This document shows, one piece after another, positions 25,023 through 35,000 of a DNA stretch of 64,000 nucleotides. A program made the position numbers and the translations under genes. Below the pieces are notes generated by a model. It did no database searches and had not been told where the DNA came from. It saw only the letters and a list, made by a program, of their open reading frames with translations. The stretch comes from Pusillimonas caeni. Its GTDB lineage: Bacteria; Pseudomonadota; Gammaproteobacteria; Burkholderiales; Burkholderiaceae_B. Each line of letters begins with the position of its first letter. Within the stretch, counting starts at the first letter, position 1. The DNA is taken from assembly GCF_003545815.1 (NCBI RefSeq), contig NZ_PDUW01000001.1, positions 620,001-684,000 on the forward strand, read 5' to 3'.

Positions 25023-26654
25023 TTGACCTCGACCGTATATCAGGCATTTTCGGCCACCACGCAACAGTGGCCGGACAATCCCTTTCTTCACATCGTGCCT
25101 GAAACGGCCGGCATCTACGGCATCGCCTCGGGCGAACTGCGCTACCGCTATGCCCTGGACGCCATCGATGCACTCAAGCTGGCCTACGAAAAAGCGGGCT
25201 ACGGCCACGGCCATCGCGTCGGCCTGCTGCTCGAGAACCGGCCGTCCTTCTTTCTGCACTGGTTCGCCCTGAATGCCCTGGGCGTCTCGGTGGTGCCCAT
25301 CAACGCCGACCTGCGCGCCGCCGAACTGCAGTACCTCATCGGCCACTCCGAAATCGTTCTGGCGGTAGCGCTGCCCAGCCATCACGAGGCCCTGCGTGCG
25401 GCGGCCGAGGCCGCCGGCCGGACCGTGGGCATCATCGCCGACGGCGACGCGCCGCCGCCGCCCGCCTTCGAACCGCCCCACGCCGGCCGCGAACCCGACA
25501 TCGACACTGAATGCGGCCTGCTGTATACGTCCGGCACCACCGGCCGTCCCAAGGGCTGCATCCTGCCCAACGAATACTATCTGCATTGCGGCAACTGGTA
25601 CGCCAATGTGGGCGGCCTGGCCGCCTTGCGCCCCGGCATGGAGCGCATGCTGACCCCACTTCCCCTGGTTCACATGAACGCCATGGCCTGCTCGACCATG
25701 GCCATGGTGGTCACGGGCGGCTGCCTCATACCGCTCGACCGCTTCCATCCGCGCAGCTGGTGGGACACCGTGCGCGAATCGAAGGCCACCGTGGTGCACT
25801 ATCTTGGCGTCATGCCCGCCATCCTGATGAAGGCCGAGCCCAGTCCTGAAGACACCCGCCATCAAGTGCGCTTCGGCTTCGGCGCAGGCATCGATCGCAG
25901 CCTGCATGCCGCGTTCGAAGAACGCTTCGGCTTTCCGCTGCTCGAAGCCTGGGCCATGACGGAAACCGGCTCGGGCGCCGTCGTCATCGCCAACCATGAA
26001 CCGCGCTTCATCGGCAGCAGCTGCTTCGGCAAGGAAGAAGACGACGTGCTGGTGCGCATCGTCGACGATGCCGGCCAGCCGGTGGGCCCCAACCAGGACG
26101 GCGAGCTGCTGGTGCGGCATGCGGGCGAGAATGCGCGTTTCGGCTTTTTTGCCGGCTACCTGAAAGACCCCGAGGCGACCGACGAAGCCTGGAAGGGCGG
26201 CTGGTTCCACACCGGCGACATCGTCCGGCGCAACGAGCAGGGCTATCTGCATTTCGTCGATCGCAAAAAGAACGTGATTCGCCGCAGTGGCGAGAACATT
26301 GCCGCGGTCGAGGTCGAAAGCGTGCTGCTGCAGCATCCGGCCATCAAGGCGGCCGCCGTGGCGGCCGTGCCCGACGCCCTGCGCGGCGACGAAGTGCTGG
26401 CCTGCCTGGTCTGCGAGCCCGCTCCCTCGCAGGCCGACATGGGCGAGCTGGCGCGCGACATCGTCGCCTGGAGCCTGTCCCAGCTGGCCTACTACAAGGC
26501 GCCGGGCTACGTGGCCTTCGTCGATGCGCTGCCGCTCACGGCCACCAACAAGATACAGCGCGGCGAGCTCAAGAACCTCGCGCCCACCCTGCCGGGCACG
26601 GCGCGCTGCATCGACACCCGGGACATGAAGAAACGACAGGAAACGCCGACATGA
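25023..26654 (+). CDS. Acyl/aryl-CoA ligase (AMP-binding)
   Basis: A 543-aa adenylate-forming enzyme with the P-loop-like motif YTSGTTGRPKG (168-178), the EAWAMTETGSG motif, WFHTGDIVRRNEQGYLHFVDRKK and a C-terminal NKIQRGELK catalytic Lys. It would activate the carboxylate formed by or fed to the pathway as a CoA thioester. The start is a TTG at 25023 with AAGGGG 8 nt upstream; no ATG fits. The 3' end overlaps the next gene by 4 bp. Confidence 0.9.
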   Translation: MTSTVYQAFSATTQQWPDNPFLHIVPETAGIYGIASGELRYRYALDAIDALKLAYEKAGYGHGHRVGLLLENRPSFFLHWFALNALGVSVVPINADLRAAELQYLIGHSEIVLAVALPSHHEALRAAAEAAGRTVGIIADGDAPPPPAFEPPHAGREPDIDTECGLLYTSGTTGRPKGCILPNEYYLHCGNWYANVGGLAALRPGMERMLTPLPLVHMNAMACSTMAMVVTGGCLIPLDRFHPRSWWDTVRESKATVVHYLGVMPAILMKAEPSPEDTRHQVRFGFGAGIDRSLHAAFEERFGFPLLEAWAMTETGSGAVVIANHEPRFIGSSCFGKEEDDVLVRIVDDAGQPVGPNQDGELLVRHAGENARFGFFAGYLKDPEATDEAWKGGWFHTGDIVRRNEQGYLHFVDRKKNVIRRSGENIAAVEVESVLLQHPAIKAAAVAAVPDALRGDEVLACLVCEPAPSQADMGELARDIVAWSLSQLAYYKAPGYVAFVDALPLTATNKIQRGELKNLAPTLPGTARCIDTRDMKKRQETPT

Positions 26655-27826
26655 GCCCCGGCCGAATGGGCTATGACGGCGTGGTGGCGGCGGCGCCCAT
26701 CACCGTTCCTTATGTGCGCTACTCCATAGACAGCGCCCACTGGTGGCTGGGCAAGGCGCTGGGCGCCCTTATTGCCCGGGCCGGGGTCGCCAAGCAGCGG
26801 GTCGACGGCCTGTGCGTCTCGAGCTTCACCCTGGCGCCCGACACCGCGGTGGGGCTGACCCAGCATCTGGGCATGACGCCGCGCTGGCTGGACCACATTC
26901 CCATGGGCGGCGCCAGCGGCGTGATCGGCCTGCGCCGGGCGGCGCGCGCGGTGCAAAGCGGGGACGCCGACATCGTGGCCTGCATCGCCGGCGACACCAA
27001 CCACGTCGACTCCTTCCGCCATACCGTCAGCCAGTTCTCGCGCTTCGCCCAGGATGCGGTCTACCCCTACGGCGCGGGCGGCCCCAATGCCAGCTTCGCC
27101 CTGCTGACCCGCCACTACATGCGCGAAACCGGCGCCACGCGCGAGGACTTCGGCAAGCTGTGCGTGGCGCAGCGCGCCAACGCCCAGCTCAACCCCAACG
27201 CGCTCATGAAGAAGCCGCTGACGCTCGAACAGTACCTGGACTCGCGCGTCATCGCCGACCCCATCCATCTGTTCGACTGCGTCATGCCCTGCGCCGGCGC
27301 CGACGGCTTTCTCGTCATGCGCGAAGAACGGGCCCGCGAGCTGAACCTGCCCTTTGCGCGCATACTGTCCACCATCGAAAGGCATAACGCCTGGGTCGAA
27401 GACCCCATACAGATGCGCGGCGGCTGGACCATGGACCGCGACGAATTCTATGCGCAGGCGGGCGTGGGGCCCGAAGACGTGGACCTGATGCAGGCCTACG
27501 ACGACTATCCCGTCATCAACATGATGCAGATCGAGGACCTGGGCTTTTGCGACAAGGGCGCCGGCCCCGAGTTCGTGCGCCGGCACAGCTTCACCGTCGA
27601 CGGCAGCTTTCCCTTCAACACCAACGGCGGCCAGCTTTCGGTCGGCCAGGCCGGCGCCTCCGGGGGCTACCTGGGCATGATCGAGACCCTGTTGCAGCTT
27701 ACCGGCGCCGCCGGCCCGCGCCAAGTGGCCGACGCACGCATCGGGCTGGTCAGCGGTTTCGGCATGATCAACTACGACCGCGGCCTGTGCACCGCCGCGG
27801 CCCTGCTGGCCAGGAGCGACGCATGA
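26651..27826 (+). CDS. Thiolase-fold protein lacking thiolase catalytic residues (Ltp2-like aldolase candidate)
   Basis: A 391-aa SCP-x/lipid-transfer-type thiolase homologue. The nucleophile Cys position (about residue 87) is Gly in PMGGASGVIGL, and the C-terminal G-H-P motif is GQAG, so it cannot be a normal thiolase. It has a Tyr-rich stretch QAYDDYPVINM. Ltp2-type members with this loss, paired with a DUF35 protein, catalyse retro-aldol cleavage of beta-hydroxyacyl-CoA in steroid side-chain breakdown. The following gene supplies a DUF35 domain, so a retro-aldolase complex is inferred. Confidence 0.8.
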   Translation: MSPGRMGYDGVVAAAPITVPYVRYSIDSAHWWLGKALGALIARAGVAKQRVDGLCVSSFTLAPDTAVGLTQHLGMTPRWLDHIPMGGASGVIGLRRAARAVQSGDADIVACIAGDTNHVDSFRHTVSQFSRFAQDAVYPYGAGGPNASFALLTRHYMRETGATREDFGKLCVAQRANAQLNPNALMKKPLTLEQYLDSRVIADPIHLFDCVMPCAGADGFLVMREERARELNLPFARILSTIERHNAWVEDPIQMRGGWTMDRDEFYAQAGVGPEDVDLMQAYDDYPVINMMQIEDLGFCDKGAGPEFVRRHSFTVDGSFPFNTNGGQLSVGQAGASGGYLGMIETLLQLTGAAGPRQVADARIGLVSGFGMINYDRGLCTAAALLARSDA

Positions 27827-29064
27827 CCGAGCCATTGAGCAAGCCGCGCAAGAAAGATCCCATCGCACGCACGCGGCGGCCCACCCATCCGCCCGCCAGC
27901 CGCAGCCGGCGCGCCCAGGGCTTGACCGCCGCGGCGGCCCTGGGCCGCTTCGACCTTCAGGTATGCCAGGCCTGCTCGGCGGTGCAGTACCCGTCGCGCG
28001 AAGTGTGCCACGCCTGCCTGTCGGACCAGCTGCGCTGGCAGCCGGTCGATCCGTCCGGCCGCCTGCTGGCCACCACCACCCTGCATCACAGCAACGATCT
28101 GTATTTCCGCGAGCGCCTGCCCTGGCGCGTCGGCACCGTCCAGCTCGATGTCGGCCCCAGCGTGGTGGCCCACGTACATGGCGACTGCCAGGAAGGCCAG
28201 GCCGTGCGTCTCAGCCTCAAGCTCGATCGCAGCGGCCAGGCCGTCATGATCGCACTCCCCCACAAGGCCACTCCCCACATGGAAGACGACAAGACACTGC
28301 GCGAGACTTCGTGCGACCCGAAATTCCGTCGCGCCCTCGTCACCGACGGCAAATCGGCCGTGGGCATGGCCGTCGTGCGGGCCCTGCTCGATGCCGGCGC
28401 CACCATGGTGTTCGTGGGCGACCCGGCCTCCTGGCGCAAATCGGCGCAGTTCGACGCGCTGTGCGCCGACCCCCGCGTCCAGGTGCAGGCGCTGGACGTC
28501 ACCGACACCGATTCGGTCGAACGCGTCTCGCGCTCCATCGGCGGCAAGGTCGAGATCCTGGTCAACACCGCCCTCTACGAACGCGATGGCGGCCTGCTGT
28601 ACAACCGCGATCTCGTCAAGGCGCAGGATTCGTTCAATATGAACTGCGTGGGCCTGATGCGCCTGGCCCAGCATTTCGGCCCCGGCATGGCCGGGCGCGC
28701 CTCCGACGGCGTCAACAGCGCGGTCGCCTGGGTCAACATCCTGTCCATCTATGCGCACATGAGCCTGCCTTCGCAAGGCATCTGGTCGGCCTCGCAGGCG
28801 GCGGCGCTCTCCATGAGCCAATGCCTGCGCAACGAGTTCCGCCCTTCCGGCATCAGGGTGGTGAATGTTTTCTCGGGGCCCATCGACTACGAATGGGAAC
28901 AGCTGACGCCGCCGCCGCGCGTGGCCCCCGCCGCGCTGGCGCGCGCCATCGTCGGCGCGCTGAAAGAAGGCGTCGAAGACGTCTACGTAGGCGACGTGGC
29001 GCAGGAGTTCCGCGCCCGCCTGGCCGACAACCCCAAGGCCCTCGAGCGGGAACTGGGCGCCTGA
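27823..29064 (+). CDS. DUF35/OB-fold zinc-ribbon protein fused to a degenerate SDR domain
   Basis: A 413-aa fusion. The N-terminal part has a rubredoxin-like zinc ribbon (C48-x2-C51, C62-x2-C65) followed by an OB-fold, as in DUF35 partners of Ltp2-type aldolases. From about residue 170 there is an SDR Rossmann fold, but the T-G-x3-G-x-G motif is TDGKSAVG (174-181) and the Y-x3-K catalytic pair is W321-SAS-Q325; only the Ser at 308 remains. The SDR part is thus probably inactive and structural. The 4-bp overlap with the thiolase-like gene supports a complex. Confidence 0.82.
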   Translation: MTEPLSKPRKKDPIARTRRPTHPPASRSRRAQGLTAAAALGRFDLQVCQACSAVQYPSREVCHACLSDQLRWQPVDPSGRLLATTTLHHSNDLYFRERLPWRVGTVQLDVGPSVVAHVHGDCQEGQAVRLSLKLDRSGQAVMIALPHKATPHMEDDKTLRETSCDPKFRRALVTDGKSAVGMAVVRALLDAGATMVFVGDPASWRKSAQFDALCADPRVQVQALDVTDTDSVERVSRSIGGKVEILVNTALYERDGGLLYNRDLVKAQDSFNMNCVGLMRLAQHFGPGMAGRASDGVNSAVAWVNILSIYAHMSLPSQGIWSASQAAALSMSQCLRNEFRPSGIRVVNVFSGPIDYEWEQLTPPPRVAPAALARAIVGALKEGVEDVYVGDVAQEFRARLADNPKALERELGA

Positions 29065-29128
29065 TGCCGCAAGGCCCCACGCAAACTGGAAGCACCGCAT
29101 GAGCACGCAACTATCCGAAGGAACCACC

Positions 29129-29944
29129 ATGACGACCTCCGTGCTGGGCCAGTTCATGACCGAGCTGTTGTCGGGCAGGATACGCATCGTCGACCTGACC
29201 GAAACCCTGACGCCCGAGTTTCCCACCATCGTCCTGCCGCCTGAGTTCGGCCAGGCCTGGCCTTTCCGCATCGAAGAGATCTCGCGCTACGACGAGCGCG
29301 GCCCCGCCTGGTATTGGAACAATTTCTCGTGTTCCGAACACACCGGCACCCACTTCGACGCGCCCGTGCATTGGGTCAGCGGCAAGGACCAGCCCAACAA
29401 CACGGTCGACACCATTCCCATCGAGGCCTTCATCGCCGAGGCCTGCGTCATCGATTGCTCGAAAGAGTCGCGCGAGAATCCCGACTTCCTGCTGACCATC
29501 GATTACGTCGAGCAATGGGAGGCCGTCCACGGCCGCATCCCGGCGCGGTCGTGGGTCTTCATGCGCACCGACTGGTCCAAGCGCAACAAGCCCGACGACT
29601 ACCTGAACATGGACGACGAGGGCGCCCATTCGCCCGGCCCGGACGGCAATGTCGTCCCCTGGCTGATCAAAGAGCGCGACGTGCATGGCTTCGGCACCGA
29701 ATCGGTGGGCACCGACGCCGGCCAGGCCCAGCATCTGGATCCGCCCTATCCCTGCCATTACTACATGCACGGCAACAACCGCTACGGGCTGCAATGCATG
29801 GCCAATCTGGACCAGTTGCCGCCCAAGGGCGCCGTGATCTTCTCGGCGCCTCTGAAGATACGCAGCGGTTCGGGCAGCCCCTTGCGCGTGCTGGCCCTGG
29901 TGCCCAGCGCCGCGCCCAGCCAGAATCCAGGAGAATCGCGTTGA
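29129..29944 (+). CDS. Cyclase-family metal hydrolase (isatin-hydrolase-like)
   Basis: A 271-aa member of the PF04199 cyclase/kynurenine-formamidase-like family. The metal-binding motif H-x-G-T-H-x-D-x-P-x-H is complete (H71, H75, D77, H81), and LDPPYPCHYYMHGNN follows in the C-terminal half. Characterised relatives include Mn-dependent isatin hydrolase and kynurenine formamidase, which open cyclic or formylated anilides. The start at 29129 has AAGGA 6 nt upstream; an in-frame ATG ten codons earlier is weaker. In this operon isatin to isatinate hydrolysis fits. Confidence 0.82.
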   Translation: MTTSVLGQFMTELLSGRIRIVDLTETLTPEFPTIVLPPEFGQAWPFRIEEISRYDERGPAWYWNNFSCSEHTGTHFDAPVHWVSGKDQPNNTVDTIPIEAFIAEACVIDCSKESRENPDFLLTIDYVEQWEAVHGRIPARSWVFMRTDWSKRNKPDDYLNMDDEGAHSPGPDGNVVPWLIKERDVHGFGTESVGTDAGQAQHLDPPYPCHYYMHGNNRYGLQCMANLDQLPPKGAVIFSAPLKIRSGSGSPLRVLALVPSAAPSQNPGESR

Positions 29945-30669
29945 CCACTTCCCATACCGCCATCGTCACCGGAGGCAGCGCCGGCATCGGCGCCGAGATC
30001 GTGCGCCAGATGCTCGATGCGGGCTACGAGGTCGTTTCCATGGCGCGCCGCGCGCCCGACTTCAGCCATGAGCGCCTGCACAGCATTCCGGTCGACCTGC
30101 TCGATCCGCAGGCCACGCAGCAAGCCGCCGCCGAAGCCGCGCAGCGCTTTCCCATCACGCATTTCGTGCACAACGCGGGCGTCATCTGGCCCAAGCTGCT
30201 GCCCGAAGTGCAGCTCGAAGACCTGCAGGGCCTGACCCAGATCCACGTGGGCTCGGCCATACAGATCGCCCAGGCCTGCCTGCCCCACATGCAGAAGGAG
30301 CAATTCGGCCGCATCGTGCTGATGTCGTCGCGCGGCGCGCTGGGCGTGCCCACCCGCACCGCCTACTCGGCCACCAAGGCGGGCATGATAGGCATGGCCC
30401 GCACCTGGTCGCTGGAACTGGCGGCCCAGGGCATTACCGTGAACGTCGTGGCCCCGGGCCCCATCCAGACCGACATGTTCTATGACGTCGTTCCGGCGGG
30501 CAGCGAAAGGGAAGCCAACATCGCCAAGGGCATACCGGTTCAACGCCTGGGCAGGGCCGACGATGTGGCCCGCGCCGTGATGTTCTTCTGCGATCCGGCC
30601 AACAGCTTCATCACCGGCCAGACGCTTTACGTCTGCGGGGGCGCCAGCGTCAGCTCGGTGACGATCTAG
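29941..30669 (+). CDS. Short-chain dehydrogenase/reductase
   Basis: A 242-aa classical SDR with TGGSAGIG, HNAGVI, the Ser in VLMSSRGALG and YSATK, all intact, in contrast to the degenerate SDR domain two genes upstream. The start is a TTG at 29941 with CAGGAG upstream, overlapping the cyclase stop by 4 bp. An oxidation of a hydroxylated intermediate (for instance dioxindole to isatin) is possible, but the substrate is unknown. Confidence 0.88.
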   Translation: MTTSHTAIVTGGSAGIGAEIVRQMLDAGYEVVSMARRAPDFSHERLHSIPVDLLDPQATQQAAAEAAQRFPITHFVHNAGVIWPKLLPEVQLEDLQGLTQIHVGSAIQIAQACLPHMQKEQFGRIVLMSSRGALGVPTRTAYSATKAGMIGMARTWSLELAAQGITVNVVAPGPIQTDMFYDVVPAGSEREANIAKGIPVQRLGRADDVARAVMFFCDPANSFITGQTLYVCGGASVSSVTI

Positions 30670-30677
30670 GCTCCTGC

Positions 30678-31955
30678 GTGTCAACCGGCCCTCGACCCGC
30701 GGCGGATGCGTCGGCACGGCAAACCTCCCAGCCCACCCGAGCCGAGATCGGCAACGTCCTGATTCTGGCGAGCAGCCAGAGCCTGTTCACGATCACGACC
30801 ATCACGGTCATGACCCTGGCCAGCGTCATCGGGCTGCAGCTCAGCGCCAACCCCGGCCTGGCCACCCTGCCCATCGCCCTGATGATGTTCGCCACGGTGC
30901 TGACGACGCTTCCCGCCTCGCTGCTGATGAAGCGCATAGGCCGGCGCGCCGGCTTCATCCTCGGAGCCGCGGCGGGCGGGGTGCTGGGCAGCATATTGAT
31001 GCTCGCGAGCGTCGCCCGTCCCTCTTTCGCCCTGTTCTGCGCCGGCATGTTCCTGATCGGCATCTACCAGAGCTTTGCGATGTACTACCGCTTCGCCGCC
31101 GCCGACGTGACGCGGACGGCGTTTCGCAGCCGCGCCATTTCATTCGTGATGACCGGCGGCGTGGTGGCCGCCGTCCTGGGTCCGCTCAACGCGCGCGCGT
31201 CGCTGGGGCTGCTTCCCTCGGTACCCTTCGGCGAACCGTTCCTGGTCACGCTGACGGTGTCCCTGCTTGCCGCCGCCCTGCTCCTTCGACTGAAGGTCCC
31301 CGCCGGCGGCGATGCGCCTCGGGAAGCCGACGCCGCGCGTCCTATGACGGTGATCGCCCGCCATGCAGGCTTTGTCCCCGCCGTGCTGGCCGGCACCGTG
31401 AGTTTTTCGCTGATGGTGTTGTACATGACGGTGACCCCGTTGGGCATGCAGGCGCAGGGCTTCGGCATGACGGACATCACGGTGGTCGTGCAGAGCCAGA
31501 TGCTGTCCATGTTCATTCCGGCCTTCTTCACCGGCGTGCTGATCAACCGCATCGGCCTGCTTCCCATCCTCTGGACGGGCGCCGTCTGCATGAGCGTGGC
31601 CATGGTCATCGGCGCGGTGAGTTCGACACTGCCTGTCTACGTGGCTTCGCGCATCGTGCTGGGCCTGGGCTGGAACTTCCTGTTCGTCGGCGGCGCGGTA
31701 TTGCTGTCCGCCACCCATACGCCGCCGGAGCGGGGCAAGGTGCAGGGCGTCAACGACCTGGCCATGTTCATCATGGCGACGGTCTGCTCCGTTGCCGCCG
31801 CCTCGCTGCTGCAGCGGCTGGGCTGGAGCGCCCTGCATCTGGCCTCGCTGCTGCCCATCGGCCTGGTGGGCGTTTCATTGCTGCGCCTGGGAAAAAAGCC
31901 GCCACGCCGCGCAGGCTCACGCCCGCTCGCTGCGCCCCCGAGGGGGCGCTCTTAG
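30678..31955 (+). CDS. MFS transporter
   Basis: A 425-aa, 12-helix major facilitator protein starting at a GTG 8 bp after the SDR stop. It closes the operon, so uptake or efflux of a pathway compound is likely. Motifs such as LLMKRIGRRAGFILGA (loop 2-3) are seen. The last 16 residues are read through a GC-rich palindromic repeat and look non-native, suggesting that a repeat inserted near the original 3' end. Confidence 0.8.
   Translation: MSTGPRPAADASARQTSQPTRAEIGNVLILASSQSLFTITTITVMTLASVIGLQLSANPGLATLPIALMMFATVLTTLPASLLMKRIGRRAGFILGAAAGGVLGSILMLASVARPSFALFCAGMFLIGIYQSFAMYYRFAAADVTRTAFRSRAISFVMTGGVVAAVLGPLNARASLGLLPSVPFGEPFLVTLTVSLLAAALLLRLKVPAGGDAPREADAARPMTVIARHAGFVPAVLAGTVSFSLMVLYMTVTPLGMQAQGFGMTDITVVVQSQMLSMFIPAFFTGVLINRIGLLPILWTGAVCMSVAMVIGAVSSTLPVYVASRIVLGLGWNFLFVGGAVLLSATHTPPERGKVQGVNDLAMFIMATVCSVAAASLLQRLGWSALHLASLLPIGLVGVSLLRLGKKPPRRAGSRPLAAPPRGRS
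31932..31949. repeat. GC palindrome at the end of the MFS gene
   Basis: GCGCCCCC-GA-GGGGGCGC, preceded by GCCCGCTCGCT. Similar GC palindromes recur in Alcaligenaceae genomes, from memory. It ends 4 bp before the MFS stop, between convergent operons. There is no T-run, so termination by it would be imprecise. Confidence 0.5.
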
Positions 31956-32009
31956 GCCCGCGACATCCGGCTGCAAGCGCGCCGTCATGCGGCGCGCAGC
32001 CGGGTGAGG

Positions 32010-35000
32010 TCATGGCTCTCCGAAGCCGCCGCCGCCGGGCGTCATAATCTCGAAGCAATCCCCGGCCTCCAGTTCGGCGCTGTCGGCATGCTTGATCGGC
32101 TCGACACGGCCGTCCGCGCGGATGACCCGGCTTTCCCCGCAGGCGCCCGGCTGGCCGCCACGCGCGCCGAAGGCGGGATGGATCCAGCCGTTGGCCAGCA
32201 GGGAAACCGTCATGGGTTCGAGGAAACGCAGCGTGCGCAAGCCGCCGTCTCCGCCATGCCAGCGTCCCGCCCCGCCCGATCCGCGCCGTATCTCATAGCG
32301 CTCCAGGCGCACCGGCACACGCAGCTCCAGCACTTCGGGGTCGGTCATGCGCGAATTCGTCATCTGGGTCTGGACGACCGAGGTGCCGTCGAATCCGCCC
32401 ACCAGGCGGCCTGCGTCGTCGAAGCGCCCTCCCGCGCCCGACCCGCCGGAAATGGTCTCGTAATACTGGTGCCGCGCGTTGCCGAAGGTGAGGTTGTTCA
32501 TGGTGGGCTGGCTGCCCGCATTCACGCCCAGCGCGCCGTACAGGGCGTTGGTCACGCAGGTGGAGGTCTCGACGTTGCCGGCCACCACGGCCGCCGGATA
32601 GCTGGGATTCAGCATGGAGTCTTCCGGCACGACCAGCGTCAGCGGCTTGAGTCCGCCGGCATTGATCGGGATGTCGTCGTCGATCATGGTGCGGAAGACG
32701 TACAGCACCGCTGCCGTGGTCACCGCGCGCGGCGCGTTGAAGTTGTTGGGCAGGCGCGGCGAGGTGCCGGTGAAATCCACGATGGCGCTGCGCGCGGCAT
32801 GGTCGACGGTGAGCTTCACCTGGATGCGCGCGCCATTGTCCAGCAACTGGGTGAACTCGCCGTCGGTAACGCGCGAAATGGCCCGGCGCACCGACTCTTC
32901 GGCATTGTCCTGCACATGCTGCATATAGGCATGGACCACGTCCAGGCCGTAGGCCTGCACCATGTTCAGCAGTTCTTCCCGGCCTTTTTCATTGGCCGCG
33001 ATCTGGGCGCGCAGGTCGGCCAGGTTCTGGTCGATGTTGCGCGCCGGATAGGGCCCGCCGGCCAGCAGTTCGCGCAGCTCGCGCTCGCGCATCCGGCCCG
33101 CCTCGACCAGGCGGAAGTTGGTGATCAGGACGCCTTCTTCGTCTATGGTGGTCGAATCGGCGGGCATCGACCCGGGCGTCAGTCCGCCTATGTCCGCATG
33201 ATGGCCGCGCGAGCCGACGTAAAACAGGATGTCGCGGCCCTGCGCGTCGAATACCGGCGTCACGACCGTAACGTCGGGCAGGTGGGTGCCTCCGGCATAG
33301 GGGTTGTTCAGCACGAAGACGTCGCCCGGCCGGATGCTGCCGCGATTGGCCTCGGTGACCGCCTGGATGCTGGCGCTCATCGATCCCAGGTGCACGGGTA
33401 TGTGCGGCGCGTTGGCCACGAGATCGCCCTTGGCGTCGAAAATGGCGCAGGAAAAGTCGAGGCGCTCTTTGATGTTGACCGAATAGGCCGTGTTCTGCAG
33501 GCGATATCCCATCTGTTCGGCGATCGACATGAACAGATTGTTGAAGATCTCGAGCATGACCGGATCGGCCTGCGTGCCGATGGCGTAGCGCTGCGGGCGC
33601 GGCGTGGCGCGCTCGAGCACGATGTCGCCGCGCCGCGTGATGCTTGCGCGCCAGCCGGGGTCGACCAGAGTCGTGGCATTGGCGTCCGTGATGATGGCGG
33701 GCCCGAGCAATTCGTCGCCCACGCGCAAATCGGCGCTGCGATACAGCGGACATTCGAGCAGCGCGTCGTCGGCGTGGATCTCGACAGTGTCGAAGGGCGC
33801 TGGAACGTCGCCGGCCCCGCGCGGCTCGCTCTTGAACGCTCCGGCGGTTTTGTCCGACTCGTCGCCGATGGCCTCCGCGACCGCCGATTCGATCACCAGG
33901 CGGCGGTCCGGCATCAGGAAGGAGAAGCGCATCGAATAGGCCCGCTCGAAGGCGGCGCGCATCGCTTCGGCGTCGTCCAGGATCACGGGCAGCGAGGTGT
34001 CGGTGCCCTCGTAGCGCAGATACAGGCGCTGCTCGATGCGGATGTGGTCGTCCGACACCTGCTGGGCGAGCAGGTCCTGGCGGGCCGACCGGCACAGCTC
34101 TTGCAGCACGGCGCGGGCCTGCGCCTCGCCTTCGGCGTCCCATACTTTCTCCACCGAACGCTCGCGTATGGCGGTGGCCGCCGCCAGGCCCATGCCGTAG
34201 GCCGACAGCACGCCGGCCAGGGGATGGACCAGCACCCGCGGCATGGCCAGGGCGTCGGCCACGCGGCAGGCGTGCTGGCCGCCGGCGCCGCCGAAGGTGG
34301 TCAATGTATAGCGGGTGACGTCGTAGCCGCGCTGAACCGAAATGCGCTTGATGGCGTTGGCCATGTTGGCCACGGCGATATCCAGGAAGCCCTGCGCAAG
34401 CTGCTCGGGCGTGATGGCCCGGCCCGTCCCGGCCGCCACCTGGTCGGCCAGTTCGGCAAAGCGCCGGCGCACAATGCCGGCGTCCAGGGGCTGGTCTGCA
34501 TTGGGGCCGAATACGGCGGGAAAGTGCTGCGGCTGGATGCGGCCCAGCATCACGTTAGCATCGGTGACGGTAAGCGGGCCGCCGCGCCGATAGCAGGCCG
34601 GCCCCGGATTGGCGCCCGCCGACTCGGGGCCGACGCGCAGCCGGGCTCCGTCGAAATGCAGGATGGAACCGCCGCCGGCGGCCACGGTATGGATGCTCAT
34701 CATGGGCGCGCGCAGACGCACGCCCGCCACGATGGAGTCGAAGGCGCGCTCGTACTCGCCGGCATAGTGCGACACGTCGGTCGAGGTGCCGCCCATGTCG
34801 AAGCCGATGACCCGGTCATAGCCTGCAATGGCCGATACGCCCGCCATGCCGACGATGCCGCCGGCCGGTCCGGACAGTATGGAATCCTTGCCCTGGAAGG
34901 CATGGGCGTCGGTCAGGCCGCCGCTGGACTGCATGAACTGAAGGCGGACGCCCGGCAGCTCGGCCGCCACCTGGTCGACGTAGCGGCGCAGCACCGGCGA

